From the NCBI GenBank assembly GCA_021495925.1, contig JAKEKT010000145.1, forward strand, positions 1 to 58,477: 58,477 bases of DNA, written 5' to 3'. Source of the stretch: Diplodia intermedia (lineage: Eukaryota; Ascomycota; Dothideomycetes; Botryosphaeriales; Botryosphaeriaceae). The stretch's first letter is position 1, and every line of letters begins with the position of its first letter. A program made the position numbers and the translations under genes. Below the pieces are notes generated by a model. It saw nothing but the letters and a program-made list of their open reading frames with translations, had not been told where the DNA came from and did no database searches. This document shows positions 12,498 to 23,991 of the stretch, one piece after another.

Positions 12498-15400
12498 TCA
12501 GGGCTTTTTGGCGCCGCGAGTGAGCAGAAGCTGCACCACTTCCTTCCAACCCCGGGCTTCCGCAGCTGCAATCGCAGTGCCATATTTGCCCCCTTCCGCA
12601 TTAACATCTGCGCCATGGTCGAGAAGCTTGAGCAAAGCTTTAGTGGTCTTATCAGAAGCATGACCCGACGAATCTCTGCCATCCATTATGGCTGCGTGCA
12701 GAACACCACCGTACTCTCCATCCCGCAGATGTATGTCTGCACCGTTGTCCAACAACATTTGCAGAGCATCCGCGTTCGCTTCAACCGCTGCTGCTTGAAT
12801 GGCACTGCCAAACATTCCTCCCTGAGCATTGATGGCCGCACCGCATCTGAGCAGCAACTCCAAAATGTCCGTGTTGAGGTCATGTCTGCTAGCGGCAGCC
12901 TGAAGCACACTTCCATAAAGACCTCCATTTGCATCAAGATCTGCCCCAGCGTCAAGAAGCATCTGTACAATCTTCTTGTTACCCTGCTCGGCTGCTGCGT
13001 GGAGTGCAGTATCGTGAGCCTTTCCATGGGCGTTGGGATCTGCGCCGTGCTCGAGAAGCAGTTGGACCCCTTCTTCGTGGCAACAAGTCGAGGCTATGTG
13101 GAGACAACTCTCATGTTGGTAGTTGACATCGGCTCCACGGTTGATGAGCAGTTGCATAATCGGCGTGTTGGATTTCCAGCATGCATGCGTCAGAGGCGGT
13201 CTCGCATTTCGTGGGCTGAGATTGACATCGGCACCGTAGTCAATCAGCAGTCGTACCAGCTCCCCGTCTTCAATCAATACCGCCATGGCCAGCGCCGTCT
13301 TGCCGGTTTGAGGGTCTATGCCGTTCACTTCGGCCCCGTTGTCGACCAGGCGTGCTACGACATCTCTCAAACCGTGCGCTGCCGCGTGGACTAACGCACG
13401 GGTCGGAGGCCTTTTGCCCTTCCAGTAGCGTTCGAAATATTTCATCCCATAGAGGCGACTGCCGTATATGATGGTGCTCTTGTCCGTTGCTTGTAATGCC
13501 TCGAGCGGGTGGGGACCGAGCGAGTCGCCGTTCCGTACTTGGAGGAATGCCTCAAGTGAATATTGTGACAAGAACTCATCCAGCCGACGGAGAAATGGCT
13601 CCTGAGGCTCTTTTTCCAGGGATCGGTATGCGTTAAACGCATGGTAATCAACGAATTTTGCGGCATACCAGGCAAGAGTGTACTTGTCCCAGATTCTGAT
13701 AAACCTCCGTGGCTCACCCTGACTTTTGGGTAGCTTTGTCGTGAGGTACTCTAGACAGGTAATTCCAATTTTCTCATGGGCTTGTGTGGCAAGACTGAGG
13801 CTCGCGAATGTGTGTCCTTGGCCCTGGAATCTTCCAGAAACAGTGAAAAATTCTTGAACCGAGTAGTGCATAGGCCGGACGCTCCCATTTTCCTTGACCA
13901 AGAGATTGGAGCAAGCATCCAGAATAACTTCTTCCGACGGAAGATCTGAAAATGCGCCATCTGACGCGGAAGTGTTCAATGTAACGGCCTGCTGTAGTTC
14001 CTTCATGGACAGGGGCTGGGCTGCGTAGAAAACCCACATCAGACATGCAGAAGCAAGCCTCTTTTTCTCCTCTCGGTATCTTTCTATTCGATCCGCTATC
14101 CGGAGGTATGTTTCGTCCAGGTCTTTCGGCAGTGTATTCAGTGCTTCTTCCACAAAGAAATCATGGTGTAGCTCGCTAGCTTCACACAAATTCTTCAGTT
14201 GGAGACCCACCCACAAGAACCTATCCCCACGTAAGTGTGTATCCTGAGCAGGCTGTTCTCACTGACTTACATTCCTTCCGCTTTGTCCGTCAGGGTGTCC
14301 ACGATGCGCTGCGCCAGGCAGTCATCGTTCAAATACAGCTTCATCCCGTTGTCGCCGAGCCGCAACTTCGCCACTTCATCACTGACGTATTTCTTGATAT
14401 CCTCGTTGACGTTCCGCGCTTCGATCTGGATCACTTGAGATTGAAGGTCCTCAAAGACATCCAAGATGTCACGCTCGCGTCGACTGGTGACAAAGATCCT
14501 TAATCGAGGCACATCCGCCATCACATCCCTGAGGAATCCAAGCACCTTGCGGCGCTGCTCCGTAGGGCATTCATCAAGAGCATCGATAATGAGGAAGATC
14601 TCATCAAAGCCGTGTGCTAGCCCGGAGAAATGTTCCTTGGTTGCGAGCATGGATCGTGGCGACACGTTCTGCTTCATCTTCAAAAAAGATCCCGGAATTT
14701 CTCCCTGTCGACAAAGCTGCTGCATGAGCGCAAGAATGATTTGGTGAAAGTCTAGGGATTTGTCCTGCTTGTAGTCACAGTAGGAGAAGCAAATGCCGAT
14801 TTCTCGGTGAGTGTCGAAATCGCGTTTGATGGTTTCTACGACATTGGACCTGGATCACGGGTAAGCGGATTGGAAAACATCGAAACATGAGAATACGTAC
14901 GCGAGAACTGATTTGCCTGCTCCTGCTATGCGGTCGTAAATCAGCTGACCACAGTGTTTGGCCAGTCTCGAAACACTTACGTTTTCCATGACACCAAAGA
15001 AGAGCTGATGAGGTACTGGCAACCCATTTCTCGTATTCAGGCTCCTGGAAGAGCCAAGAACCAGTACCCGGGTGTTTGCTGCTGTAAACTGCCCTATGCC
15101 TCTCTTCGTAAGAAGCGGAAGACATCCACTTCAGAAAACTCTCCCTTTCTCGGCCTACTTCACGATCCCTCCTCTCTTTATCATTTTGTGAGAGACGAAG
15201 GACTTCTTCGAGAGCCGAGGCTCCAGATATGTGCTGCAAAACATCAAGATGGTGGTGCAGATCCAGCTCGATGGTCTTGAAGCGCTCGTTGAAGTCCCAT
15301 TGAAATTTCAGAAATACTTTCCACGTCGGCCATGTTCTGTTGCTTCCGTCCGAGGCCACAAAGATTTCTCGTGTCCGTTGGCAGAATTGCAGCAAGTCTC

Positions 15401-15986
15401 CATAAACGTTGGCGAGGGGTTCAAGGACAAGCGGTGCATGCGATGTGGTCTGCGCGTATTTCGTAAGGGGAGCGAGGAAATCTCCGAAGCGGCACAGCAT
15501 TTCCGCCAACTTGTTGAAGAATGTGATGAAGTCGATCGCAATGTCCAGCACGATACGGATACCGCCTACAACGACGGAAGATATATCTGCATTGGCCTGA
15601 ATGGCTATGGAGATCCCTTTCATGAAGCGGTCGAGCACTCGAATGAAACCTGAAAGTGGCTGGACAAATCCACGAACGCGAGAGTTGTCCCGGTGTTGTT
15701 CGTCGAGCTTTTTTATACTGAGAAGGAGACCATCTGCACTGCTGTGGACGCCCGCCTTCAAGAATGCCTCCTTTTCAGTCTCCGGCAGGATACTAATGTG
15801 TCTCTCCAGAGCAAGTTCGAATGCTGGGTTCTCGGCGGTAGTGCTCTGAGAGGCTGAGGTGCTCTGGGAGGCTGAGGCTGTTCGGACAGGGATTTGCGCT
15901 GGAGGTTGAGGGGAAGGTGAACGGGACCGGCCTGAGGAGCGGAACCGTGGTGGGAACAGGGCTTTCAGGTGATCTCGCTTCGGCAT
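12498..15986 (-). CDS. NACHT-ankyrin NLR-type (STAND) protein
   Basis: Four exons on the minus strand: 15986-14981, 14925-14901, 14849-14271 and 14220-12498, with introns of 55, 51 and 50 bp. They join in phase to 1110 aa. Residues about 40-310 form a helical N-terminal domain of the kind that precedes NACHT modules in many fungal STAND proteins (motif FVQPLSGFIRVL). The NACHT P-loop GKPGAGKS lies at about 334-341 and is mostly encoded by the 25-nt second exon; Walker B (LIIDALDE) is at about 430-437. Winged-helix/linker sequence follows, then about eight ankyrin repeats from residue 810 to the end (recurring GADVN, LLLEHGAD and ALHAAA motifs). Fungal proteins of this class act as oligomerising immune or incompatibility receptors, the repeats sensing and the N-terminus acting as effector. 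The ligand is unknown. The transporter gene ends 378 bp upstream on the same strand. NACHT-ANK assignment is firm; the N-terminal family name is not. Confidence 0.93.
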
Positions 15987-16364
15987 CGTGTTGTGGCTGT
16001 TGTATTTAGGTGAACAGGGTTGATCCGGAGTTTCTTATCGGTCAGCGGGGTAGGCGGTCTGGTGAGCTGTCAGCCCCCACGCTGGTCAGATTGACAAGGG
16101 TACTGGTGTTATGTAATATTTCGGCCCCAAGACCAGGAATCTGTTTGCATCCGACTCCCTTTGAATATAGATATGGAGTGGAGGAGACCATCACTGTAGA
16201 ATGACGAAGGGCAACGATGAGTGGAAAAGCTTAACACTGAATTGAATTGTTAATTGGTGTATGTACAGACGAATCTGCTGGAATGAACGCCTATAAAGAC
16301 TAACAAAGCCTGTGCACAGCATATACATGCCAGGAATGATATTACACAGCCACTCTTGCTTCAC
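15987..16364. promoter_or_regulatory. Intergenic region holding the NLR promoter
   Basis: A 378-bp gap between the 3' end of the hexose transporter and the start of the NLR gene, both on the minus strand. It must hold the transporter terminator and the NLR promoter. An A/T-rich element around 16163-16174 reads TATCTATATT on the minus strand, about 175 bp before the NLR start codon, and is a weak TATA candidate. Confidence 0.45.
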
Positions 16365-18250
16365 CTACTCCTGCTGCACGGGATGATAAACATCCTTCTT
16401 CTCCACCTCCTCACCACCAACGTTCTCCCTCCTCTCAGCGCCAGGCTTCCTGATATCCCTCGCACCAGGTGTAAGGTAAGTGTTGTCCAGGGTGGTCAGG
16501 TCCTCGCCCTCCGGGGGCTGCCAGTGCTTGCTCTTCCACGCCTTGACGCCGAACACGTACATGGTGTCGATCTCCTCGAGGCTGCGGCCCTGGCTCTCGC
16601 AGAGGAAGAAGTAGACGACGAAAAAGGCCGCGAAGAGGCAGCCGGCGAAGACGTAGCCGTAGCGGTAGTCGATGGCGCCCGTGATGTACGGCGTGAAGAA
16701 GGAGATGAGGAAGTTCCAGGCCCAGTTGCTGGCCGTGGCCATGCTCATGCACTTGGCGCGGTAGCGGGACGGGTAGATCTCGCCGACGACGGCCCACACC
16801 ATCGGGCCCCAGGTCGAAGCGTAGGCGGCGATGAAGAGACAGGCGAAGACGATCATGGCGCTGCCGGCCTTGGGCGTGTTGGTCGGGTTGTCCTGGTCAA
16901 GGGCAAAGTGGCCGACACTGGCGAAGACCTGGGATATGGTTAGCAATGTTTATGAATAGAACCGGCGAAGGGGCGCAGCTTACGAGGAAGCACATGAACA
17001 TCCAGGCAGCACCGGCCATCAGGCAGGGCCGGCGACCGAACCGATCAACAAAGTACAGACCGGGGAAAGTGCAGCCGAAGTTGACAGCGCCAAGGATCAT
17101 ACTCGTGACATAGCTGTTTGACAGGCCGGTGGCAGTGAAGATGGTCGTTCCGTAGTAGAAGAAGAAGTTTGCGCCAGTAAGCTGCTGTAGGGCCTGGAGG
17201 GTGATTCCCAGGAGGGTGCGGTATGCCATGCGAGGTCCGGTGAAGATCTCGTACCATGGGTGCTTACCACCACCAGCGTTCTCGGCGTCGAGCTTCGTTT
17301 TTATCTCACGGATCTCGTTGTTGACAATGGGGTGGGTGGGGGGTACACCGTAGCTCTTCGCAATGGTGTCACGGGCAACATCCACCTTGCCGTGGCGGTA
17401 CTGCCAACGGGGAGACTCGGGAAGCAGAAGCATGCCAAAGGCCATGATGGCGGGCCAAATGAAGCCAACGCCCATGGGAATGCGCCAGGAATCCGCATTG
17501 TCCATGGATTCTGTCCCGAAATTGATGCAGTAGGCGACAAAGATGCCGAGAGTGATGAAGAGCTGGTAAGCGGAGACAAGAGCACCGCGGACTTGACGCG
17601 GGGCAGTCTCAGACTGGTACATGGGAGTCAAGACGGAAAGGCCGCCGACGCCGAGGCCAGCAACCCAACGGCCCAGTGCGACCTGGTACCATGTGTACGT
17701 GGTGACGATCTGGACAATGACTCCGACGCAGAAAATCAGGTTCCAAAAGACGATGGAGTACTTGCGTCCGAACTTGTCCGCTATGGGAGCAGCAATGAGG
17801 GCACCCAGAAGAGTCCCGATGGAGAGCTTTCACATGTTAGCATTGGCCGATGGTATACATAGTCTGGGTAGGATTTGCTTACTAAGCCAACAATGGTTCC
17901 AGAGCGACCATTGCTGAATTTGGGCTCGCCCGTGTCCGGATCCGTTGTGTCGGCAAAGCGGTGCAGGAAGTCTGGCATCTCAACGAAGCCGGAGATCTGA
18001 CCGGTGTCGTAGCCGAAAATCTGGGGAAGTGTTAGCCAAAACGACCGAGTTTGGTAGCGACGAATGCGGGGAGCCGTACGAAGCCACCCATCGAGACCAA
18101 GAGGCCCATGTAAATGACCCTCCAGTTGAAGATGTGCAGAGGCCCATCCTGCTCCTTGTTGAATTCCAGGTCGGTGGGAGAGTTGCCCTGCGAGGCGGCT
18201 GGGGTGGAGGCGGCATTCGGCTCACGCCGGAACTTTGCGAGCAGGCCCAT
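16365..18250 (-). CDS. MFS hexose (HXT-type) transporter
   Basis: Four exons: 18250-18080, 18020-17883, 17826-16984 and 16928-16365. All junctions are phase 0, the introns are 55-59 bp, and the product is 571 aa. The sequence is a twelve-helix sugar porter. The first helix carries GYDTGQISGF right after the first junction, typical of fungal HXT-like hexose permeases. DKFGRK and DRFGRR follow in the loops after helices 2 and 8, PESPRW is near residue 240 and TLQALQQLTGANFFFYYG is in helix 7. The usual PETKG end motif is replaced by CESQGRSLEE. The product should import monosaccharides with protons at the plasma membrane; the exact sugar cannot be read from sequence. The N-terminus (about 40 residues) and C-terminus (about 70 residues, Lys/Glu-rich) are cytosolic. 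The start at 18250 is the first ATG of the frame. Confidence 0.93.
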
Positions 18251-21200
18251 GGTGGTGGTCGGAGAACAGTCAGCCTGGGGGGAGATGGATCCAAGCTCCG
18301 AGACAGCAACGCGGCCAGGGGAATGCTTTGAGTTCAGAGAAGCGCAAGTGTGCGGGGAAACAGGCGCATTTTGTAGGATGGCGGGCTGGCGGCGACATGG
18401 TCACTTCTTCGCGCGATTCGTCACGCGGAGAAGCATGCGGAGAGGATCGAAGGCGGGATTGAGGCCCTGGGACCCAAGCATCAAGGCGGCAGACGATGTG
18501 TTGACGACGTCACTCGTCGGGGTGTGGAGGTGAGGGCGTTGGTTGAGGCTGATCGGCCGTTAGCGACAGCCCTAGCGGCTGGCCGTGGCGTTCCCATTGG
18601 CTGCCAGAGCCGGGCCCATACGTCAACCGCTGCATCGAGAGGTCGCAGTTTCCCCAGCGCTCCACTGCGACAATTTCTCCCCACGGAGGTCCCCAGGCCC
18701 CAGGCCCACTGCGGGCGTTCTCCGGGGCTCCGCTTCAATGCTCTTCCAACGTGAAACCCAGATTGGCGCCCAGTCAATGCGCCTTCCAGGAGAGCGAGCG
18801 CGGCGCTCGTGGGCTTGGTTTTCTTCACCATCGATGCGGCTGTCGGCACGATCGGAGCAGAGCGCCACGCGAATAGGCTTTCGCCGGTAGGAGCCGCATC
18901 CGCAGCCATCAAGAGCCAGCCAAGCCGCAGGCCAAGTCCTTCCATCACTGTTCGATCGGTCAGCATGCGTCGTCATAGGCGCTGCCCATCCTGCCAATCG
19001 CAGTCCAACTGACTCCGGCCGCCGAACAAACTGCGCGGCCTTTCTTCCGAACACGGCAGCCAGGAGTCCACATTCTTCATGTCGCTGCGTGCCTGACAGG
19101 TGTGTTGGCGGCGGATGCCGTCCATCAGCCGCGCACTTGCACACTTAATGCTGTGACACCCACCCTCTGACAGCCGCCGGGCGCCGCAATTTCGACGATT
19201 CACTGACGATTCGTCGGACGAAGATAAGAAAGAGGCAGTTTGTTCGGAGCTCCGAATTCGCATAGCCGTCACACCGTTGCACCCGCCGCGTTCCATCAGG
19301 AAAGTCCGACTGTCACGAGGTGCGATGGTGTGTGTTGTTCTCCATTTGAGATCATCCACCGACAACTTCCGTCCGGCACACTTTCAAATGCCGAAACGGA
19401 CGGCAAATGCTCGGACCCTGCAGCATGCACATGGCCTTCTAGCTGTTTGACACCTCTCAACTGTCAACATTCTTAGCTTGGCACCGGCCCCTTCCACGGC
19501 CCAGAAATGGAACGCACCCTTTTTCTGTGCTGGACCCTGGCTGTCGGAGAATGACACCGGCATTGTATTGTTCTATTCCCTTCTTCGATAAAAAAAAAAT
19601 AGAAACGGGAAGAGGGTAGGTCCACGACTTCGGTTCTTGCTTGCTATATCCACTTGGCCGTAAATTCACACAACACTTTGGACCGACCCCGTATAATTTT
19701 GGCTTGACCGCAAGGACCGACGATGGATTTACAGTGCTCCGATAGGTATTTGTCTGAACCTAACTATTATGTGGCCAGTACGCTTGATACACAAATGACC
19801 AGATGCCATTCCCAGTCTACGAAGTATTGCAGGCCCGGCGCAACGAACACTAATGTTAGTTCCTGCATAAGAGATTGCAGCTCGAATCCACTGGATTATT
19901 TCCTTGCATCAACGCCCTTAGCTGAGAAGTTGTGCTACTGACAAGCATGCTGTTTTAGATGCAATTACTGAATGCCATGTCATCCGTAAGGGGAATTGAG
20001 GACAAGGATAATCATTGGTGGGAGCAAACTCCGATACACGTTGCTCAGCTATGCAGGGCATCGAGAACCCTCTTCCTCCACAAATGCAATGATTGGCTGC
20101 CCGCCTCTATGCTCCGTCACTGATCCGATCGCCAGGAACGAGACCTACGTGACTAACGGTCATCACCTTTACCCTTATTTGTTGTAGTCTCAACTAAACC
20201 TTACTGATTTCGGTGTTAGGTCCTCTGCGCAATCAGTCCTCCAAACCCCATACAGGTGGTATGTCATCACACCATGCGGCGTCCAAGGCACGAGCAACAG
20301 TCCGTTGCAAAGTCAACAAAAATGGACCGTAGCCAAATCCGAACAAGAAAAAAGATTGCTGAAGTTCATGGCCGTTCGAATAAAGTGGCAGCCCAGCGCG
20401 TAGGTCGAAAGTTGCCCCCTGCGTCGACCCGCAATACTTTCTTTGAACGTGATGTTTAACCTTTGCTGAACAGGTGAGAATGGCGCGTGCGCAACTGAAG
20501 GGTAGGGAAAAAAAAAAGGGCCGTGCCGCAGCGGCCTCAGCTCTTTATTTTTTTCCCCTGCTCCATCGCACGGAGCATGGGAAATGAGGGATGACGTCGC
20601 TTCCCGCTGACATCTCCTCAAATGTCTCAGGAGGTGAAACCGGTACCCTCTGATCATCTTTGGCGTTTCATGGGGTGACGTATGTGGAAGGCCGTCAGGA
20701 AGCTTTTTGGGCTTCGAACGAGCATGCTGAATCGCGCAGAAGAATAGTGATCAGGCGCAGGCCTTGGGCTGCCGCGACTCATGCACAAATGTGTGAAAGG
20801 AGAAGCGATTGCCCGCTCGCCCACCGATTGTGGTCAAGCTTCCGCCGACGTGCTCTTGTCTACGGCGCGGCTGGAGAGTCGCACTAGAAGATGGCCGATA
20901 AGGTTGTCTGTGGCTGACAGAACGGCGCTGACAATCGGGATGCAGGCGTGACGATGCGCCTGAGCTGATGGTTATGCTAACGGTAGCGCACGCCAGCCAG
21001 TGACGTACGAGAAGGAACCGTCTCCGATGCTGGGAGCGCATGCGCAGCGAACATCGTTTCACATTCATACAGCGCTGCCCGGGCAGAGTGGTTCGACAGT
21101 AATCAGCAATACTGCGTAAGCTCACCCCGCTATCTTTTGACGTGACGGGCGGGGGCTGCTGCTTGATCAGGCCCATGGTCCGCGGCCCAAGGTTTTGGAA

Positions 21201-23991
21201 ACCGGCGGGGCGGCGCCCTTTGACGCAATTGGCGACTCAGGGCCCTTAGGGAGCGCATGCGCGATGACATCGTTGATTTCAAAACGTGTTCGACCAAAGG
21301 CAGTCAGCGTGCGTTGCGAGGCTTAGGAATTGGCCAACAGCAGTGCGGTACGGGCTGGAGTGCAGCTCGCTTACGCATCACGTATCTCGTGTGTTGGTGA
21401 ACATGTGCTGCTATTTCCGGGGCGGCAACTGTCTATAGAGGGCCGGGTTATACGAATTATCATGGTGTCAAGCTAATTTGGCATGCCCCGCCGACAGTCC
21501 CGCAACGCATCCCAGCTCGACGCATTATTGGTGCTGAGGCTCCACTGCCGAGATCGGTTCAACGGTTGGCGTGGTTCGATACAGAGATTTGCCACCCCGC
21601 TGGACCCTGAGATGTCGCATTTGATGCTTAAAAGTACGATAGATAAGGGCCCAGGGATGACCACGGTGGGCGCAAAAATAGCCTTCGCCGCGCACATGGC
21701 TGGCTACGAATCACCCCCGCCGGACTCAATAGTCCATGCCGGCCCTTGGTGGCCCAATGCTGGCTGTCTCGCTGACCTCCCCTCGACCCCTCCTGAACAC
21801 TGCAGGGAGGGAGGGGGTGACCTGGCATGCGGAGGACGGTGCAGGCCAACTCACGCGCACCGCTGGGCCGCTGCTGCCCGCCGCGACGCCGGCACCGCAG
21901 TGGCTTAGCCCCTTTTCCCATCGTCGTGCGCATGGTCTTGGTGTTGTGTTGCGGCTACAACTCAACAAAAGAAAAAATAGCTGCATCCAGGCCCGTTTCT
22001 CCGCGGCGTTTCCTCGTGTGGTTGCAGAGCGCGGAATGACTCGGCATTATCAAGCGATCTGGAAGGGTCCGACCGGGGGTTCGGAGGGCAGCGTGCTGCT
22101 CAGGCCGCCCGGCGATAGGGTGGCATTTGTTCGGCCCCGGCCACCCCGGCTTGCGCATCCGGACATGCCCGCGCGCTTGCGTCCTTTGGGCCGCGTGGTA
22201 GGCGCTAAACAGCCCTACGATGCACTCAGCCACGCTTGCTCCCTGCAAGCCACTGTGCTTCCGCGCTGCAAGGAGACAACGGGAGTGCATCTCGGCCTCT
22301 TTCGCTGACCACCTGGCGTTCGTTCGTAGCTTGCCGGTTCCTGATCCTTCGGTGCGGGTCTATTGCATGCCAGCGCACGCGCGCAGCCGCGCCGCGCGAG
22401 CCTCAAACGCCCGCTGCTGTGTGTACACAGTAAGAACCCTGTACTGCTGGATCTGCATCGGTGTGCCCCCGGCCGCCCGGCTGGACCCTGAGAAAAAAAA
22501 ATTCACTGGGGCGCACAGATACCCGCGGCCCGTCCGCGTGCCCGCTGGTTCGCCGACCGATTGCCGGCAAGACGGCGTGAGCTGAGCGTGGAGACATCGC
22601 TCGCGCGTTCTCACCTGCCGAGCGGCCCTGCGCTCGTACGATGTCTGTTCCCCAGGCCGCGTTGCCGGGAGCCGGTGTGACTGGCAGACTTTGGACACAA
22701 CTCGAGTGAGTATGCACACGATCGACTCGACCTCTCAGAGCGGACACAGAGGTCTTCTTCCTTTACCAATCATGAGCAATACCAAAAATATCCCATTGTC
22801 GAGTCATCCACATGCAAATTGCCGCGAATGCGAGAATCATAGTGCCATCGATAAGCGCATCTCCACGGTATGCTCGGCATCTAGCGTGCCCTCGCCAGCC
22901 CTCACCCCGCTGCAGACGCCCTGCTTGGCGACGCCAGAGCCGTCTCGCGTGGGTGCTATTGCTGAAGGTGTGCTGCCGATTGGCTGCCGAGTCCAGCTTG
23001 CGCCTCGCTGCTCGTTCCGGGGACCTCGTGGTTGGCCGACAGGAAGGAAGCGGAGTGGCGGCGACCCCGAGAGCATGGAGACACCAGCCACAGCAGCTCC
23101 CCACACGCGGGCTGCTTGTTCAGCATCCGTTGACAAAGGGCGGGCGATCACGCGACGCCGTCGCGGGCGTATGGTCGCTCCCAGCCGCGGGCGCCGACGG
23201 CGTTTGGCATCCATTGTGGCCGGCTCACCAATCGGCCGGCGCGAGCGACACGGCCGGGCCTCGTCTGGGCGCGGCTCAACAGCGTCCCGACAGCCCCTGT
23301 GCGTGTCGCGGCGAGGCGCAGCGCGGTCGGGTGTCAAGCGAGCAGCGACACAAAGCGCCGAGCGGCTTTGAGAAAGAGCGCGCTGCCGCGTTCCGGCAGG
23401 CGCTAGTTTCGGCTGGAGTGCAACGGGGCGTCGACCGAGTGTCAGATCTAGGGGCAGCGCGGGAGGTGGGCAGCGAATCCGCGGGCGCGAAAACTCTGAG
23501 CATGGGGGAGGTTGCAGCGTCGCAGGGCCTCGATCGGCAGCGTCCGGGCCCAAATGCAGGGTAGGGGGAGGGCCGTGCGTTGCGTAATGGCACAGGGAAG
23601 GCGCGGTCGGCCGTGCGCAGATCGTTGACTTCCAGAATCCTTGGCCAAGCCATGACGCAACAGAGCATTCCACCGACTGTGAGAGGGCAGCGCTTTTGTC
23701 TCCTCCCGGCGCGCCCCATCTGCCAGCGCTCCCTTAAAGTTCGGCGCATTCAAACATCCGCCTCTTCTCCCCGACATAGCTTGGCGCACCACACGATTCT
23801 GCATTGCAAACCCCGAACGGCGAGCGCGATCCAAGACCGGCTTCGACGGCATTCCACCGCACCATTACCTGATCACCTCACCAGCTCCTAAGCCCGGTCC
23901 GATCTGAGTCAGGTGGTTACTGGCTTTTCCCTTATATTCGCCACCCGTCCCTGACCCGGTCCGGTCCCCACTAAGACGTCCCGCCTACATC
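18251..23991. other. 5.7-kb gene-poor region between divergent genes
   Basis: The region lies between the start of the hexose transporter (minus) and the start of the Rpn4-like factor (plus), so both promoters are inside it. No frame has convincing coding character. Part of it (about 19660-20300) is noticeably more A/T-rich than its surroundings, and 22.8-23.8 kb is GC-rich with Arg/Pro-rich spurious frames. A short + strand frame of 72 codons at 19723-19941 was considered and not accepted. Confidence 0.5.

Noticed and set aside
12483..13394. 303-codon + strand frame over the ankyrin repeats
   Set aside because: It is the shadow of a repetitive coding sequence; the minus strand carries unmistakable ankyrin motifs.
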